DNA of 64,000 bases, taken from the NCBI GenBank assembly GCA_017935505.1, contig JAGBHM010000026.1, positions 1 through 64,000 of the forward strand, written 5' to 3'. The stretch is from Bacteroidales bacterium (lineage in GTDB: Bacteria > Bacteroidota > Bacteroidia > Bacteroidales > UBA932). Under the pieces are notes generated by a model, which was not told the DNA's origin, searched no databases, and saw nothing but the letters and a program-made list of their open reading frames with translations. Below are positions 25,566-35,667 of the stretch, piece by piece; the first letter of the stretch is position 1, and the number at the start of each line of letters is the position of its first letter. Made by a program: the position numbers and the translations under genes.

Positions 25566-27260
25566 TTATTTGATCTCGATTATTGCCTCGGAGATGTTGA
25601 TGAGGAAGTCTCCAACATGCTCATACTCAGAAATAAGATCCATGTAGTAAACACCTGTGAGGTATGAGTAGACATTGTTCTCCAGATTGAGAAGATGCTC
25701 CTCCCTCAAGTTGTTGCGGTATTCATTGATATCCTGCTCTACATTCTGGGCATTTGAAATATCTGAAATCTTGTCATAGCCCAATGTGAGGTTGGTAATC
25801 ATTGCATCGAATCCTGTTTCAAGCAGCTCTGTCATATAGTTGAGCTTCTTAATCATAGACTCGTCAAATGTCTTGTCGTGTATATTGCGGCGCTGCAATA
25901 TGCGGGCAATGTTGAAGCCGGAGTCACCAACGCTCTCAAGCTCACTGATTATCTTGTACATGGCTTGAAGTCTGCGACCCGATTCTTCACTTATCTGGCC
26001 GTCGGCAATCTCGTTGAGATATTTTGCAATTTCAAATTCAATACGGTCTGTAATCTGCTCATAGTGCTCAAGCTTCTTGTAGAGCTCATCAAATTTTGCA
26101 GGATCTTTGGTGTTGAGGGCCTCTTTTGCATAGGCATATTGCCTTTTACAAAGCTGCGCATAATGCACAATCTCTGCCTTTGCCTGTCCTAAAGAGAGCT
26201 CAGAAGTGTTCAGAAGACCTCCTGAAATATGTTTGAGGCGGAATACCTCCTCTTCGTTCTTGTTCTTGATAATTTTTGTTACAAGCTGTGCAATCTGGTT
26301 GGTAAACCAAACAAGGATGAAGGTGTTACATATGTTGAACAAAGTGTGCACCATTGATATTGCATACAGTGTTGAGTTGGATGAGGCTCCAGGAACAAGC
26401 GGATTGTCGAGACCCATCGCCATAATTATCTTTGATACGACAAGCAGGAACGGATGGAAAAGAATAAGTACCCAAACCACTCCAAATACATTGAACACAG
26501 AGTGTGCCATTGCAGCTCTTCTCGCAGAGACATTTGCAACCGACGCAGCTATGTTGGCAGTGATTGTGGTTCCGATATTTTCACCAAGAACCATTGCCGC
26601 TCCCATCTCAAAAGGAATCCAGTTGTTGCTGCACATTACCAGAGTGAGGGCCATGGTAGCACTTGAAGATTGGAGCACAATTGTGAGTATGGTTCCAATT
26701 CCTACAAATATTATGGTTGAGAGGAATCCAAGATCTGTCCAGTTCTGGATAAATGCAAGGACCTCAGGTGAGTTCTGCAAATCAGGAACAGAGGCTTTCA
26801 GAGTGCTCAATCCAAGGAATAGCAGTGAAAAACCTATTATAAGTTCACCGATTGACTTCTTCTTCTTGGCCTTGCACATCATAAATGCAAAACCGAATGC
26901 GATAAGTGGAATTGCAAGTGCTGAAATATCGGCTTTAAAACCGAGGAGAGAGATGAGCCATGCGGTGAATGTTGTACCGATATTGGCACCCATGATTACT
27001 CCAATTGACTGAACCAATGACAGAAGTCCGGCATTTACGAAACTTACAACCATAACGGTGGTTGCACTTGAAGACTGAATAACAGCTGTAATGAAAAGGC
27101 CGGTGAGAATTCTAGATACTGAGTTTGATGTCATTGCAGCCAGAATATTTCTCAGTTTGTCTCCGGCTACTTTCTGAAGGGCTTCACTCATCAGAGTCAT
27201 TCCATAGAGGAACAGACCGAGTGAGCCAAGGAGTGTCAGAATTTGAAAAATTGCATCCAT
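25566..27260 (-). CDS. Na/Pi-cotransporter family protein with C-terminal PhoU-like domain
   Basis: A 564-aa inner-membrane transporter. The N-terminal half has the duplicated Na/Pi cotransporter repeats with QSSSATTVMVVSFVNAGL (about 62-79) and LQSSSATMALTLVM (about 197-210); the QSSSA motifs are the signature of the family. Several TM segments fill residues 5-330. The C-terminal 200 residues are soluble and helical, like PhoU (ELESVGDSGFNIARIL). It probably exports or imports phosphate with sodium; the PhoU-like part suggests control by phosphate status. Own minus-strand box TATATTTG at 27280-27287. Confidence 0.9.
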   Translation of the reverse strand: MDAIFQILTLLGSLGLFLYGMTLMSEALQKVAGDKLRNILAAMTSNSVSRILTGLFITAVIQSSSATTVMVVSFVNAGLLSLVQSIGVIMGANIGTTFTAWLISLLGFKADISALAIPLIAFGFAFMMCKAKKKKSIGELIIGFSLLFLGLSTLKASVPDLQNSPEVLAFIQNWTDLGFLSTIIFVGIGTILTIVLQSSSATMALTLVMCSNNWIPFEMGAAMVLGENIGTTITANIAASVANVSARRAAMAHSVFNVFGVVWVLILFHPFLLVVSKIIMAMGLDNPLVPGASSNSTLYAISMVHTLFNICNTFILVWFTNQIAQLVTKIIKNKNEEEVFRLKHISGGLLNTSELSLGQAKAEIVHYAQLCKRQYAYAKEALNTKDPAKFDELYKKLEHYEQITDRIEFEIAKYLNEIADGQISEESGRRLQAMYKIISELESVGDSGFNIARILQRRNIHDKTFDESMIKKLNYMTELLETGFDAMITNLTLGYDKISDISNAQNVEQDINEYRNNLREEHLLNLENNVYSYLTGVYYMDLISEYEHVGDFLINISEAIIEIK

Positions 27261-27279
27261 GCTTAACAGTTAATTTTGG

Positions 27280-27327
27280 CAAATATAGTTCATATCTTGG
27301 AGTTTATAAAAAACAATTCTACTTTTG
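27280..27327. promoter_or_regulatory. Divergent promoters, Na/Pi symporter (-) and gluzincin gene (+)
   Basis: Minus-strand TATATTTG at 27280-27287 faces the symporter. The plus-strand TACTTTTG at 27320-27327 has CTTG 20 bp upstream (27296-27299) and faces the outer-membrane protease gene. Confidence 0.6.
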
Positions 27328-27392
27328 TAAACTATGCAACAAATATTTAACAATTATTTAATTTTTTTTAAAACAGGTTGGAATACTCAGGA

Positions 27393-30338
27393 ATGGCCCG
27401 CAAATTATACATATATATATTGACAATATTACTCTCCATTGCCTTTATAGAGACTGCCCGTGCACAATTTTATGTTACAGGCGAAAGTCCTGCAAGGGCA
27501 AAATGGAATCAGATAAAGACACCGCATTATAAAGTCATCTATCCGCAGGGAATAGATTCACTGGCCCGCAGATATGCCGGTCTGCTCGAGAGTGCAAGGC
27601 CTATGGTTATGGCTGGTCTGTTGGCCGATCCAAAGCCCATTCCTGTAATATTGCACCCCTATACAACTGTGAGCAACGGTATGGTGGTGTGGGCTCCCAA
27701 AAGGGCGGAACTGTATACAATGCCACCGGCTGATGGTGAGTATTGCCAGAACTGGGAGAGGCAGCTTGTGCTCCATGAGAGCAGACATGTGGGGCAGATG
27801 AGCCACTTTACAAAGGGTATCTACAAACCACTGAACTGGTTTTTGGGAGAACAGATTACAGGCCTTGGTGTGGGCGTTTTTGCCTCCAGATGGCTTCTGG
27901 AGGGTGATGCAGTTGTTGCAGAGACAGAACTTACAGATGGTGGCCGAGGTAGGAGTGCTTCCTTCTTTGAGCATTACAGAGCCTCACTGCTGTCGGGGGA
28001 GAGCAGAAGCTGGTACAAATGGAGATATGGCTGTTATAAACACTATACGCCAAATGTTTATGCATTGGGATATATGATAAACTCTACAGCACGCTTAAAA
28101 TCTGGAAATTACCTTTATACGGGAGAGCTGCTCAATACATATGTGAAGAGATTCTATAACCCGAATGTTGTTGGGATGGCTTCGAAAAAAGTGGCTGGGG
28201 CAAAGCCTAAGGGCCTTTTTGAGGAGGGAATGGAGTATCATGCCAAAATGTGGAGGGATGATTATCAGAAGAGGAAACCTTATACAGAATCACAGGTTCT
28301 TCCACATAAAGGCAGTGGTTATTATTATGAATACAACTCTCCGGTGGCGATAAATGGAGATACCGTTGTTTGCATAAAATACAGTTATGACAACCCTACA
28401 GCGCTGGTTATGCTGAGCTCAAATGAGAAGTTCAGGCACAGGCACAGGAGCGGGGAGAAACTTATCAGGCCATTCAGCAACTCTACCAGCAATCTGGAAC
28501 TGGCGGCAGGCAAACTGTTCTGGACTGAGACCGTTTCAGATGCCAGATGGGGCAAGGAGAGTTTCAATAACCTCTATAGTTATGATCTCACTAGCGGAAA
28601 AATAACAAAACTTTCAAATAAGAGTTCTTATAATAATCCGAGGGCTAGCCTCTCCGGAGATTCGCTGAGTGTGGTTGAATATCCTTTGGAGGGAGGTTCA
28701 AACCTTGTGATACTCGACTCCCGCACTGGAGAGAAACTATACTCTGTAGCAGCACCTTCCAATGGACAGCTCACCGAGTGTGCCTGGATTGGCAGCAAAC
28801 TCTACGCATTGGCAATTACCGGACAGGGGTTGGGGTTGTTCAGTATGGATATGGAGACTCCAGGAGAGTGGAGTAGTGTGATTTCTGAGCAGCCAAAAAC
28901 AATAAAATCGTTGCAGGCTTCAGGTGGCAAGCTCTATTTTGAATCGGATATCGACGGAGTAAATAATATATATAAGTTTGATCCTGATACAGAAGAACTT
29001 GTGCGTATTGTAAATTCTGAGTTCGGAGCACATGATCCGTATGTTTCAGGCAACAGGGTCTACTACTCCAACCTGTCGTCCAACAGTATGCAGCCCTCTT
29101 TTTCAGAACTGGGAATGCCTGCTGAAAAGCCGGGGCATGCTCCCTATGTGAAGGATGGCAAGCTCTTCAATAGTTACAAATATATTGTTGCCGACAGCCT
29201 TTCTGGCCAGGCAGGCAGGTATTTTAAAGAGAATGGTATTGTGCCCGATACAACTGCTGCTGAGTGGGAGGTGAAGAGGTATCGCAAGGGTACTCATCTC
29301 TTCAGGTTCCACTCATGGGCTCCTGTATATTATAATGTGGACAAGATCATGAGTATGAGTTTTGACCATTTCTATGAGCTGGTGTCGCTGGGTGCAACTG
29401 CATATTCTCAGAACTCTTTGGGAACAGCTGTAACCATGTTGGGATATTCATACAGAAAGGGCCGACATGCAGCTCATGCCTCTTTTGAGTATTCAGGGCT
29501 TTTGCCGGTCTTCAAGATATCGGCCGACTATAACACTTCTGATAGTTATGAGTATAAGATCGAGACAGTAAATGATACAAGCAGACTCTCTGTGACAGGA
29601 AGGGGTATTCCTCTGTTCAACCTTTCGGCACAGGCATATATTCCTGTGAATCTCAGCAGCCATGGTTGGCAGAGAGGACTCATTCCTCAAATTGCATGGC
29701 AGTACGAAAACAATGCATTCTACAGCAGACAAACCAGAAAATATGACAACCGTCAGCAGATAACATATGCTCTGCAATATTACCAGATGCGCCCTGTTGC
29801 AAATTCTGCAATATTCCCGAAATGGGGCTTCAGTGCAACAATAAAAGGGGCGGTTTCACCTGAGGGACATGAGAATTTCGGCTCGGCATTTTCAGCATAT
29901 TCATATATTTACCTGCCAGGATTCATGAAGAGGCAGGGAATACGCCTGTCGGCCACATACCAGAAACAGTTTGTTGAGGATAAATATATGTATCTCGACA
30001 ATCTTGTTGAGATGCCACGTGGCCATGAAAGCCACTATGGCTCTGAGTATTACAAATTCTCAGCGGATTATGCTATACCTGTTAACCTGAGAGGGTTCAA
30101 CCTGGGATTCCTTGCATACTTCAAACGGTTGCAGATAATTCCATTTGCCGATGTTGCCGGAATAAAAGGAGTCTCTGGAGGATACAGCCGGCTCTACTCC
30201 TATGGTGCTGATCTTCTGCTTGATGCCATCATATGCCATATAGGAATACCGTTCAGTTTTGGTTTGAGGTATGCCAGAACAAATGACCCTGGCAATCCCA
30301 ATCATATCGGGTTCCTATCAAGCATATCACTGTTCTGA
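27393..30338 (+). CDS. Outer-membrane gluzincin-type protein with beta-propeller and C-terminal barrel
   Basis: A 981-aa exported protein. Start ATG 27393 gives signal peptide MARKLYIYILTI to ARAQ. A zinc-protease site is visible: HESRH (His128-His132, an HExxH) and WLLEGDAVVAE with Glu170 as likely third ligand. This places it among peptidase-MA-like gluzincins seen in Bacteroidota. Residues of about 320-620 show TolB/WD40-like propeller repeats (YSYDNPTALVMLSS, SLSGDSLSVVEYP). The last 300 residues alternate aromatic and polar residues and end GFLSSISLF, as in outer-membrane barrels. The whole suggests a protease tethered to its own barrel. Substrate is unknown. Its 3' end overlaps the convergent acyltransferase gene by 12 bp. 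Confidence 0.75.
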   Translation: MARKLYIYILTILLSIAFIETARAQFYVTGESPARAKWNQIKTPHYKVIYPQGIDSLARRYAGLLESARPMVMAGLLADPKPIPVILHPYTTVSNGMVVWAPKRAELYTMPPADGEYCQNWERQLVLHESRHVGQMSHFTKGIYKPLNWFLGEQITGLGVGVFASRWLLEGDAVVAETELTDGGRGRSASFFEHYRASLLSGESRSWYKWRYGCYKHYTPNVYALGYMINSTARLKSGNYLYTGELLNTYVKRFYNPNVVGMASKKVAGAKPKGLFEEGMEYHAKMWRDDYQKRKPYTESQVLPHKGSGYYYEYNSPVAINGDTVVCIKYSYDNPTALVMLSSNEKFRHRHRSGEKLIRPFSNSTSNLELAAGKLFWTETVSDARWGKESFNNLYSYDLTSGKITKLSNKSSYNNPRASLSGDSLSVVEYPLEGGSNLVILDSRTGEKLYSVAAPSNGQLTECAWIGSKLYALAITGQGLGLFSMDMETPGEWSSVISEQPKTIKSLQASGGKLYFESDIDGVNNIYKFDPDTEELVRIVNSEFGAHDPYVSGNRVYYSNLSSNSMQPSFSELGMPAEKPGHAPYVKDGKLFNSYKYIVADSLSGQAGRYFKENGIVPDTTAAEWEVKRYRKGTHLFRFHSWAPVYYNVDKIMSMSFDHFYELVSLGATAYSQNSLGTAVTMLGYSYRKGRHAAHASFEYSGLLPVFKISADYNTSDSYEYKIETVNDTSRLSVTGRGIPLFNLSAQAYIPVNLSSHGWQRGLIPQIAWQYENNAFYSRQTRKYDNRQQITYALQYYQMRPVANSAIFPKWGFSATIKGAVSPEGHENFGSAFSAYSYIYLPGFMKRQGIRLSATYQKQFVEDKYMYLDNLVEMPRGHESHYGSEYYKFSADYAIPVNLRGFNLGFLAYFKRLQIIPFADVAGIKGVSGGYSRLYSYGADLLLDAIICHIGIPFSFGLRYARTNDPGNPNHIGFLSSISLF

Positions 30339-32126
30339 TGAAATGTCAAATCTTTTGTAGAGCTGGTTCTTATCTTCGAACTCTTTCGACAATGCATCAA
30401 CTTCACTGCGCGGCACTTCATTCAATGAAAGCATAATGAGGCCGTCTACGCAATAGTTGAAGTCGGGATCTACATTATATCCGATAATTCTGGCATTTAT
30501 CTTAAGATATTTCTTCAACAGTGTAGGCATCCTGTATGTGCTGTTGCTTATGCGGTAGATGAACCTGTCGAATTTTTCCAGAGAAGATATTTTGCTCTCA
30601 AGAAGTCCGTCGGGATCAACATTATTATAGTCTGGAGTGAACGGATTCTTTGGCGAAATCATCTCTTCGAACTGAGGCAAAGAGTGGCAACGCTGCAGAT
30701 AGTAGATGATGAGACTTCTGTAAAAAGGTGGATACCAGGAACTTATACTTACGGGACCTATAAGGTATCTGATGTGGCGGTATTTTATTACAGTGTAGAA
30801 GAGTCCTTTTATTAGCAGCATGAGGGCGAGTGGGTCTTTCTGGTACTCCAGTGCGACAAAAGATCTTCCAAGTTCTATTGAGCGTTTGAGCTGTGGCTTG
30901 AAGCCCCTTTTGTATCTGAACAGAGTGTGGCTGTAAAATCCCCTGCGGCCATATTGTTTGAGAATCTCTCTTCCAAATCCGAGCCTATATGCACCTACAA
31001 CAGCCTTTTTCTCCTTATCCCAAAGGATCAGATGTTTGTAGTAGGTATCATATTTGTCTATATCCATATTTCTGTTGGTACCTTCACCAACAGCTCTGAA
31101 TGCAATTTCACGTTTGATACCCAGTTCTGTTATTATGGATGGTATTCTTTCAAAGTTGGTAAGATAGCACTCGTAAGAACCAACTTCAAAGAGCCTTTCA
31201 TCCTTTATTGAAGCAATCTCCTCCACCAGTTTCTCCCTCTCTACAGAATTGCTTACAGGCACTGTATATTTTGATTTTACAGTTGGAGTGTTTTCCTGTT
31301 CCGCTGCAATATTGGCTTCGAGGGCATATGTCCTGTTCCATAAATATCTGCCCAATTTCTGGATGGAACTGTACTCCTCTATTTCTGAGACCGGAACAGG
31401 CAGACCGATCTTCAGGGAGAGACTTTTGTTCTTCTTGTTTGAAAGCTCATGCGGCAGACGCACAGTTCTCAGGAGCGGGTGTATTTTACCGAGAAAGTGG
31501 AACATGGCGGAGTTCTGGCCGCTGAAAAACATTGGTATTACAGGCACCCCTGCATTCTGAATCAGTTTAATGATAGAGGCCTGCCAATGTATATCTTTTA
31601 CTTTTTTTTGCGGATTGCTGTTTGAAGAGACCTCTCCGGCCGGAAAGAGCCCGAGCACACCTCCGTTGCGGAGATGTTCGGTTGCCATCTTCAGCCCCTT
31701 GAAACTGCTCTTCAGCCCGGGCCTGTCGGTGAATGGATTTACAGGGAAAAACGACTCTTCCAAATTGGGCACATATGAGAGCAGAAAGTTGGTAAGTATC
31801 TTGATATCAGGCCTTATTCTGCCGATAGTCTTTAGCATTATCAGACCGTCGATAGCCCCATAGGGATGGTTTGATACAATTATGAAAGGCCCCTCTTTTG
31901 GTATATATTCCAGCTCTTTTGGGTCTATACTGCACTGTATATTCAGATGCTCTATGAGCTTTTCCGCAAATTCAATACCTTTATAGTCTGAGATATGGGC
32001 ATAAATTCTATTTATCCTGTTGATGCCGCACACAGCCATAGCTGCAGAGGCAATCATCGATCCTGAGAAGCCTTTTACCTTAAGGGCGCTTTTAACTTGG
32101 GAATTATTGACTAATTTTGCCTTCAT
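30327..32126 (-). CDS. Fused O-acyltransferase / N-acyltransferase for amino-acid lipids (OlsF/GlsF-like)
   Basis: A 599-aa two-domain enzyme. The N-terminal PlsC-like O-acyltransferase has SNHPYGAIDGL (His87...Asp93) and GLFPAGEVSS (about 159-168). The C-terminal part (about 310-520) resembles OlsB-type GNAT N-acyltransferases (VGAYRLGFG, ELGRSFVALEYQ, LIGPVSISSWYP). Known fusions of this order (OlsF) make ornithine lipids, and in Bacteroidota related pairs make N-acyl-glycine lipids; which head group is used here cannot be read. It acts at the inner membrane. Minus-strand promoter box TATCTTTG at 32153-32160, divergent from uvrC. Confidence 0.8.
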   Translation of the reverse strand: MKAKLVNNSQVKSALKVKGFSGSMIASAAMAVCGINRINRIYAHISDYKGIEFAEKLIEHLNIQCSIDPKELEYIPKEGPFIIVSNHPYGAIDGLIMLKTIGRIRPDIKILTNFLLSYVPNLEESFFPVNPFTDRPGLKSSFKGLKMATEHLRNGGVLGLFPAGEVSSNSNPQKKVKDIHWQASIIKLIQNAGVPVIPMFFSGQNSAMFHFLGKIHPLLRTVRLPHELSNKKNKSLSLKIGLPVPVSEIEEYSSIQKLGRYLWNRTYALEANIAAEQENTPTVKSKYTVPVSNSVEREKLVEEIASIKDERLFEVGSYECYLTNFERIPSIITELGIKREIAFRAVGEGTNRNMDIDKYDTYYKHLILWDKEKKAVVGAYRLGFGREILKQYGRRGFYSHTLFRYKRGFKPQLKRSIELGRSFVALEYQKDPLALMLLIKGLFYTVIKYRHIRYLIGPVSISSWYPPFYRSLIIYYLQRCHSLPQFEEMISPKNPFTPDYNNVDPDGLLESKISSLEKFDRFIYRISNSTYRMPTLLKKYLKINARIIGYNVDPDFNYCVDGLIMLSLNEVPRSEVDALSKEFEDKNQLYKRFDISSEQ

Positions 32127-32152
32127 AACTCTCCTTGAATAACAATATATAA

Positions 32153-32160
32153 CAAAGATA
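32153..32160 (-). promoter_or_regulatory. Putative -7 box of the acyltransferase gene
   Basis: TATCTTTG on the minus strand in the 42-bp gap to uvrC, 26 bp before the start codon. No TAnnTTTG box for uvrC was found on the plus strand. Confidence 0.5.
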
Positions 32161-32168
32161 TAAAAAAT

Positions 32169-33998
32169 ATGGATCTTAAAGAGAAAATAAGAACACTTCC
32201 TGATGAACCTGGGGTATACAGGTTTCTGGATGAGTCGGGATCCATAATATATATTGGTAAGGCAAAAAACCTCAAAAGGAGGGTTTCACAATATTTTACG
32301 GATCCTGACAGGCTTACCCGCAAAACACGGGTGCTGGTTTCTAAAATAAGAGATTTGGAACATACGGTGGTGGGAAGTGAGGAGGATGCACTGCTGCTCG
32401 AGAACAACCTTATAAAACAGTATCAGCCACGTTATAATATACTCTTAAAGGATGGAAAGACCTATCCTTGGATATGTATAAAGAGTGAACCGTTTCCGAG
32501 GATATTCCTTACAAGGCGTTTTGTGAAGGATGGTTCCCTCTATTTTGGCCCCTACAGCTCTGTGCAGCATGCCCGTCATCTTCTGGATCTGATAAATTCG
32601 CTCTATAAAATACGTACTTGCCAGCTGAATCTGTCGGAGGAGATGATAGCAAAGGGAAGATATAAAGAGTGTCTGGACTATCATATAAAAAAGTGTGATG
32701 CTCCATGCATAGGCAATATCGGCAGGGATGAGTATGATGCCCAGATAGAGAGTATCAAGAATCTGCTCAAGGGAAATACAGGAGCTCTTATGAGGGAGTT
32801 CAAAGCAAAAATGCAGCAGGCTGCAGCAAATCTTGAATTTGAGGATGCACAGCGGTACAAAAACAGTCTTGAAATGCTGCAGCAGCACTACAGCAAATCA
32901 TTGATTGTGCACCCGAGCATTACGGATGTGGATGTCTTCTCCCTTGTATTTGAGGAGTATAAAGTATATGGTAATTTCTTGAAACTCAATAATGGCTGTA
33001 TAATAAAGGCACTTAATCTCGAGTTCAGAATGAATATAGAGGAGGCCAAGGAGGAGGTGCTTACCCGTTTCATGGTTGAGATCTACAATATTACTGGTGA
33101 TAAAAATGCAACAGGAGAGGTTCTTGTACCTTTTATGCCCGACCAGGAGTTTAATGGCAAGAATATACATGTTCCGTTAAGGGGAGATAAACTTAATCTT
33201 CTGGAATTGAGTACAAAAAATGCCAATGCCTTCAAGTTCCAGAGACTGAAGCAGGATGCCGCAAAATTTGAAGAGGAGCATGAGGGAGCTGAGGGGTATG
33301 GAGGCAAGATCAGCAAGGCTGTAATAATGCTTAAAAGTGATCTCCATATGGATGTGCTGCCTATGCATATAGAGTGTTTCGACAACTCCAATATACAGGG
33401 TACAAATCCGGTAGCGGCATGCGTGGTCTTCAAGAACGGGCGCCCGAGCAAAAGGGATTACAGGCACTTCAATATAAAGACTGTTGTGGGTGCAAATGAC
33501 TTTGCTTCAATGGAAGAGGTGGTATACAGAAGATACTCCCGTCTTCTGGAGGAGAATGGGGAGCTGCCTCAACTGATATTGATAGATGGTGGTAAAGGCC
33601 AGCTTCATTTTGCCCACAATGCCCTTATGGAATTGGGCCTGCATGATAAAATAAAACTCATAAGTATTGCCGAAAAGATGGAGGAACTCTATGTTCCCGG
33701 TGATTCGACACCTCTGTTCCTAGACAAGAGCTCACTCTCCCTGAAGCTTCTGATGCATCTCAGGGATGAGGCTCACCGTTTTGGCATAACTCATCACAGG
33801 GCCAAGAGGCTGAAGGGGCAGACCTCCTCTGCTCTTACCGAAATAAAAGGTATAGGTGAGGTCACCACACAGAAACTGCTACGCCACTACAAGAGTGTGA
33901 AGCGCATAAAGGAGAGCTCCTTTGAGGAGCTTGTGGGGGTTGTAGGGAAGAAGAGTGCAGCGGCAATATTCGCCTATTTCGGCAAAATTGTCGAGTAG
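32169..33998 (+). CDS. uvrC: UvrABC excinuclease subunit C
   Basis: Makes both incisions in nucleotide excision repair. 609 aa, normal length. N-terminal GIY-YIG nuclease: GVYRFLDESGSIIYIGKAKNLKRR at about 16-39. The Cys-rich RTCQL...KKCDAPCIG follows, then a UVR region near 210-235 and the RNase H-like second nuclease (IECFDNSNIQGTNPVA and DGGKGQL). Tandem helix-hairpin-helix at the end (IKGIGEVTTQKLLRHYKSV). Its last 25 bases overlap the convergent processing protease gene. Confidence 0.97.
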   Translation: MDLKEKIRTLPDEPGVYRFLDESGSIIYIGKAKNLKRRVSQYFTDPDRLTRKTRVLVSKIRDLEHTVVGSEEDALLLENNLIKQYQPRYNILLKDGKTYPWICIKSEPFPRIFLTRRFVKDGSLYFGPYSSVQHARHLLDLINSLYKIRTCQLNLSEEMIAKGRYKECLDYHIKKCDAPCIGNIGRDEYDAQIESIKNLLKGNTGALMREFKAKMQQAAANLEFEDAQRYKNSLEMLQQHYSKSLIVHPSITDVDVFSLVFEEYKVYGNFLKLNNGCIIKALNLEFRMNIEEAKEEVLTRFMVEIYNITGDKNATGEVLVPFMPDQEFNGKNIHVPLRGDKLNLLELSTKNANAFKFQRLKQDAAKFEEEHEGAEGYGGKISKAVIMLKSDLHMDVLPMHIECFDNSNIQGTNPVAACVVFKNGRPSKRDYRHFNIKTVVGANDFASMEEVVYRRYSRLLEENGELPQLILIDGGKGQLHFAHNALMELGLHDKIKLISIAEKMEELYVPGDSTPLFLDKSSLSLKLLMHLRDEAHRFGITHHRAKRLKGQTSSALTEIKGIGEVTTQKLLRHYKSVKRIKESSFEELVGVVGKKSAAAIFAYFGKIVE

Positions 33999-35635
33999 GT
34001 GCACTCCAGGGCCTTATGCAGTTGCAGATCGTTGCGTAGCATGGATTCTACACGTCCGGGTGTAAAGTAATATTTATTTACAATCTCCTCCTCCACAATA
34101 GGCTTTATCTCTGCCTTTTTGAGTGCAAGCATCTTCTCTTTTGATACCGACAATTTCTCTTCAAGGGCTTTGAACTCCTCTTTGTTGATATCATAAAGCC
34201 CCTCCTCTTTTGCAGATTTGATCATCTGTTCCAGCTGGGCTTGGGCGGCACTTCTGCTATCGAATTTTCTTGTTGAAGCAAATTTTACAAACTCTTCATA
34301 TTCTGCGTCTGTGAGGATAAATTCTCCGGCAGGGGCAATATGCTCATGTTTTGCATAGTATTGCATTGCATAATCGTTTATAATATCATTCATAATAAGT
34401 GATACTGCAATCCTGCTGAATGGTTCAAAGGTTATGGTTGTATCAGGTGTTATTCCGCCACCATCATATACTGTGCGCCCATTTTTTGTTTTGAATGCAC
34501 TTTTGAGGGAGTCAGGTACTGTACCCACGCTTCCATCAGAGTTTCTGTTAGAATAGTCAATTGCCTGTACGCAGCGTCCGCTTGGTGTATAATATTTGGC
34601 AATGGTGAGTTTGAGTGAGCCATTATATCCTACTGGTCTGATTGCCTGTACAAGGCCTTTTCCGAATGTCCTGGTTCCGGCAATTACAGCTCTGTCGAGA
34701 TCCTGGAGGGCTCCTGCAACAATTTCCGAGGATGAAGCACTTGATGAATTTACAAGTACAAGCAGTGGTATGGTTGTATCTACAGGCTCCTTCATTGTCT
34801 TGTATGACATGTTTGTATCAGGGGTCCTTCCTTTCTGTGATACAACGGTTGTCCCTTTTGGAACGAAGAGAGAAACTATCTCAACTGCCTGATCCATAAG
34901 ACCACCTCCATTTCCTCTTAAATCGAGGACAATGCGTTCTGCACCCTGCTCTTTTAGGGAAACCAGTGCCGATTTTACATCTTCTGCTCCGTTTGCAGTA
35001 AAGCTGTCGAGTTTTATATAGCCGGTTTTGCAAGGGCTCTTGTCATATTTTTTATCAATGATACCGCTGTATGACACATCCGGAATATGTATTCTCTCCC
35101 TTGTTATGGTGTACTCCTTCAACTCGCCTCCTCTGGCCTTTTTTACAAGAAAGACAACATCGGTGCCAGGCTGGCCCTTCATCTTTGAACTGCATTGGTC
35201 TGCAGTAAGCGGCAATACATCCTCCCCGTCTATTTTAAAGATTATATCTCCTGGCTCAAGGCCTGATTTTACAGCAGGGGAGCCTATATACGGCTGTGAT
35301 ATAATAACACCCAGAGTATCAATCTTTTTAATAACCGAGCCTATACCTCCATAGGTGGCTGTTGTCATGAGTTCTATGGTCTCGTCATCCTCTTCCGGAA
35401 TATATTCTGTGTAGGGGTCGAGCGATTTGAGCATGGCAGTGATGCCGGTGGTGATGAGCTGTTCAAAATCGAGGGTATCTACAAACCTTGTGGAGAGTTC
35501 TCCAAGAATGTGGTGTTGTATCTCCAGATTCTTTGCTGTCTTGAAATCCTTTGATTGTGCATTGATATTCAACGGGAAAAGCAGCAAGGCTGTAACCAGC
35601 AGAGCAGCTGTGGATATTCGGTTGTATTGCTTCAT
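33974..35635 (-). CDS. S41 C-terminal processing protease (Ctp/Prc-like)
   Basis: Periplasmic serine protease of 553 aa. Signal peptide 1-26 (ends NINAQ). A PDZ domain lies at about 95-175 (YGGIGSVI, GDIIFKIDG). The S41 core has LDLRGNGGG (about 238-246). The catalytic dyad is Ser301 in SASSSEI and Lys326 in FGKGLVQ, 25 residues apart as in Prc. The C-terminal 150 residues are helical and charged. The role is cleavage of C-terminal tails of envelope proteins. The divergent promoter is shared with rdgB. Confidence 0.93.
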   Translation of the reverse strand: MKQYNRISTAALLVTALLLFPLNINAQSKDFKTAKNLEIQHHILGELSTRFVDTLDFEQLITTGITAMLKSLDPYTEYIPEEDDETIELMTTATYGGIGSVIKKIDTLGVIISQPYIGSPAVKSGLEPGDIIFKIDGEDVLPLTADQCSSKMKGQPGTDVVFLVKKARGGELKEYTITRERIHIPDVSYSGIIDKKYDKSPCKTGYIKLDSFTANGAEDVKSALVSLKEQGAERIVLDLRGNGGGLMDQAVEIVSLFVPKGTTVVSQKGRTPDTNMSYKTMKEPVDTTIPLLVLVNSSSASSSEIVAGALQDLDRAVIAGTRTFGKGLVQAIRPVGYNGSLKLTIAKYYTPSGRCVQAIDYSNRNSDGSVGTVPDSLKSAFKTKNGRTVYDGGGITPDTTITFEPFSRIAVSLIMNDIINDYAMQYYAKHEHIAPAGEFILTDAEYEEFVKFASTRKFDSRSAAQAQLEQMIKSAKEEGLYDINKEEFKALEEKLSVSKEKMLALKKAEIKPIVEEEIVNKYYFTPGRVESMLRNDLQLHKALECTYSTILPK

Positions 35636-35667
35636 ATTTTATTGGTACTTTTCTTATGCTCTATTTA

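Noticed and set aside
26206-27012. Plus-strand ORF of 268 codons inside the Na/phosphate symporter gene
   Set aside because: Antisense shadow of conserved TM repeats; no motif, no promoter.
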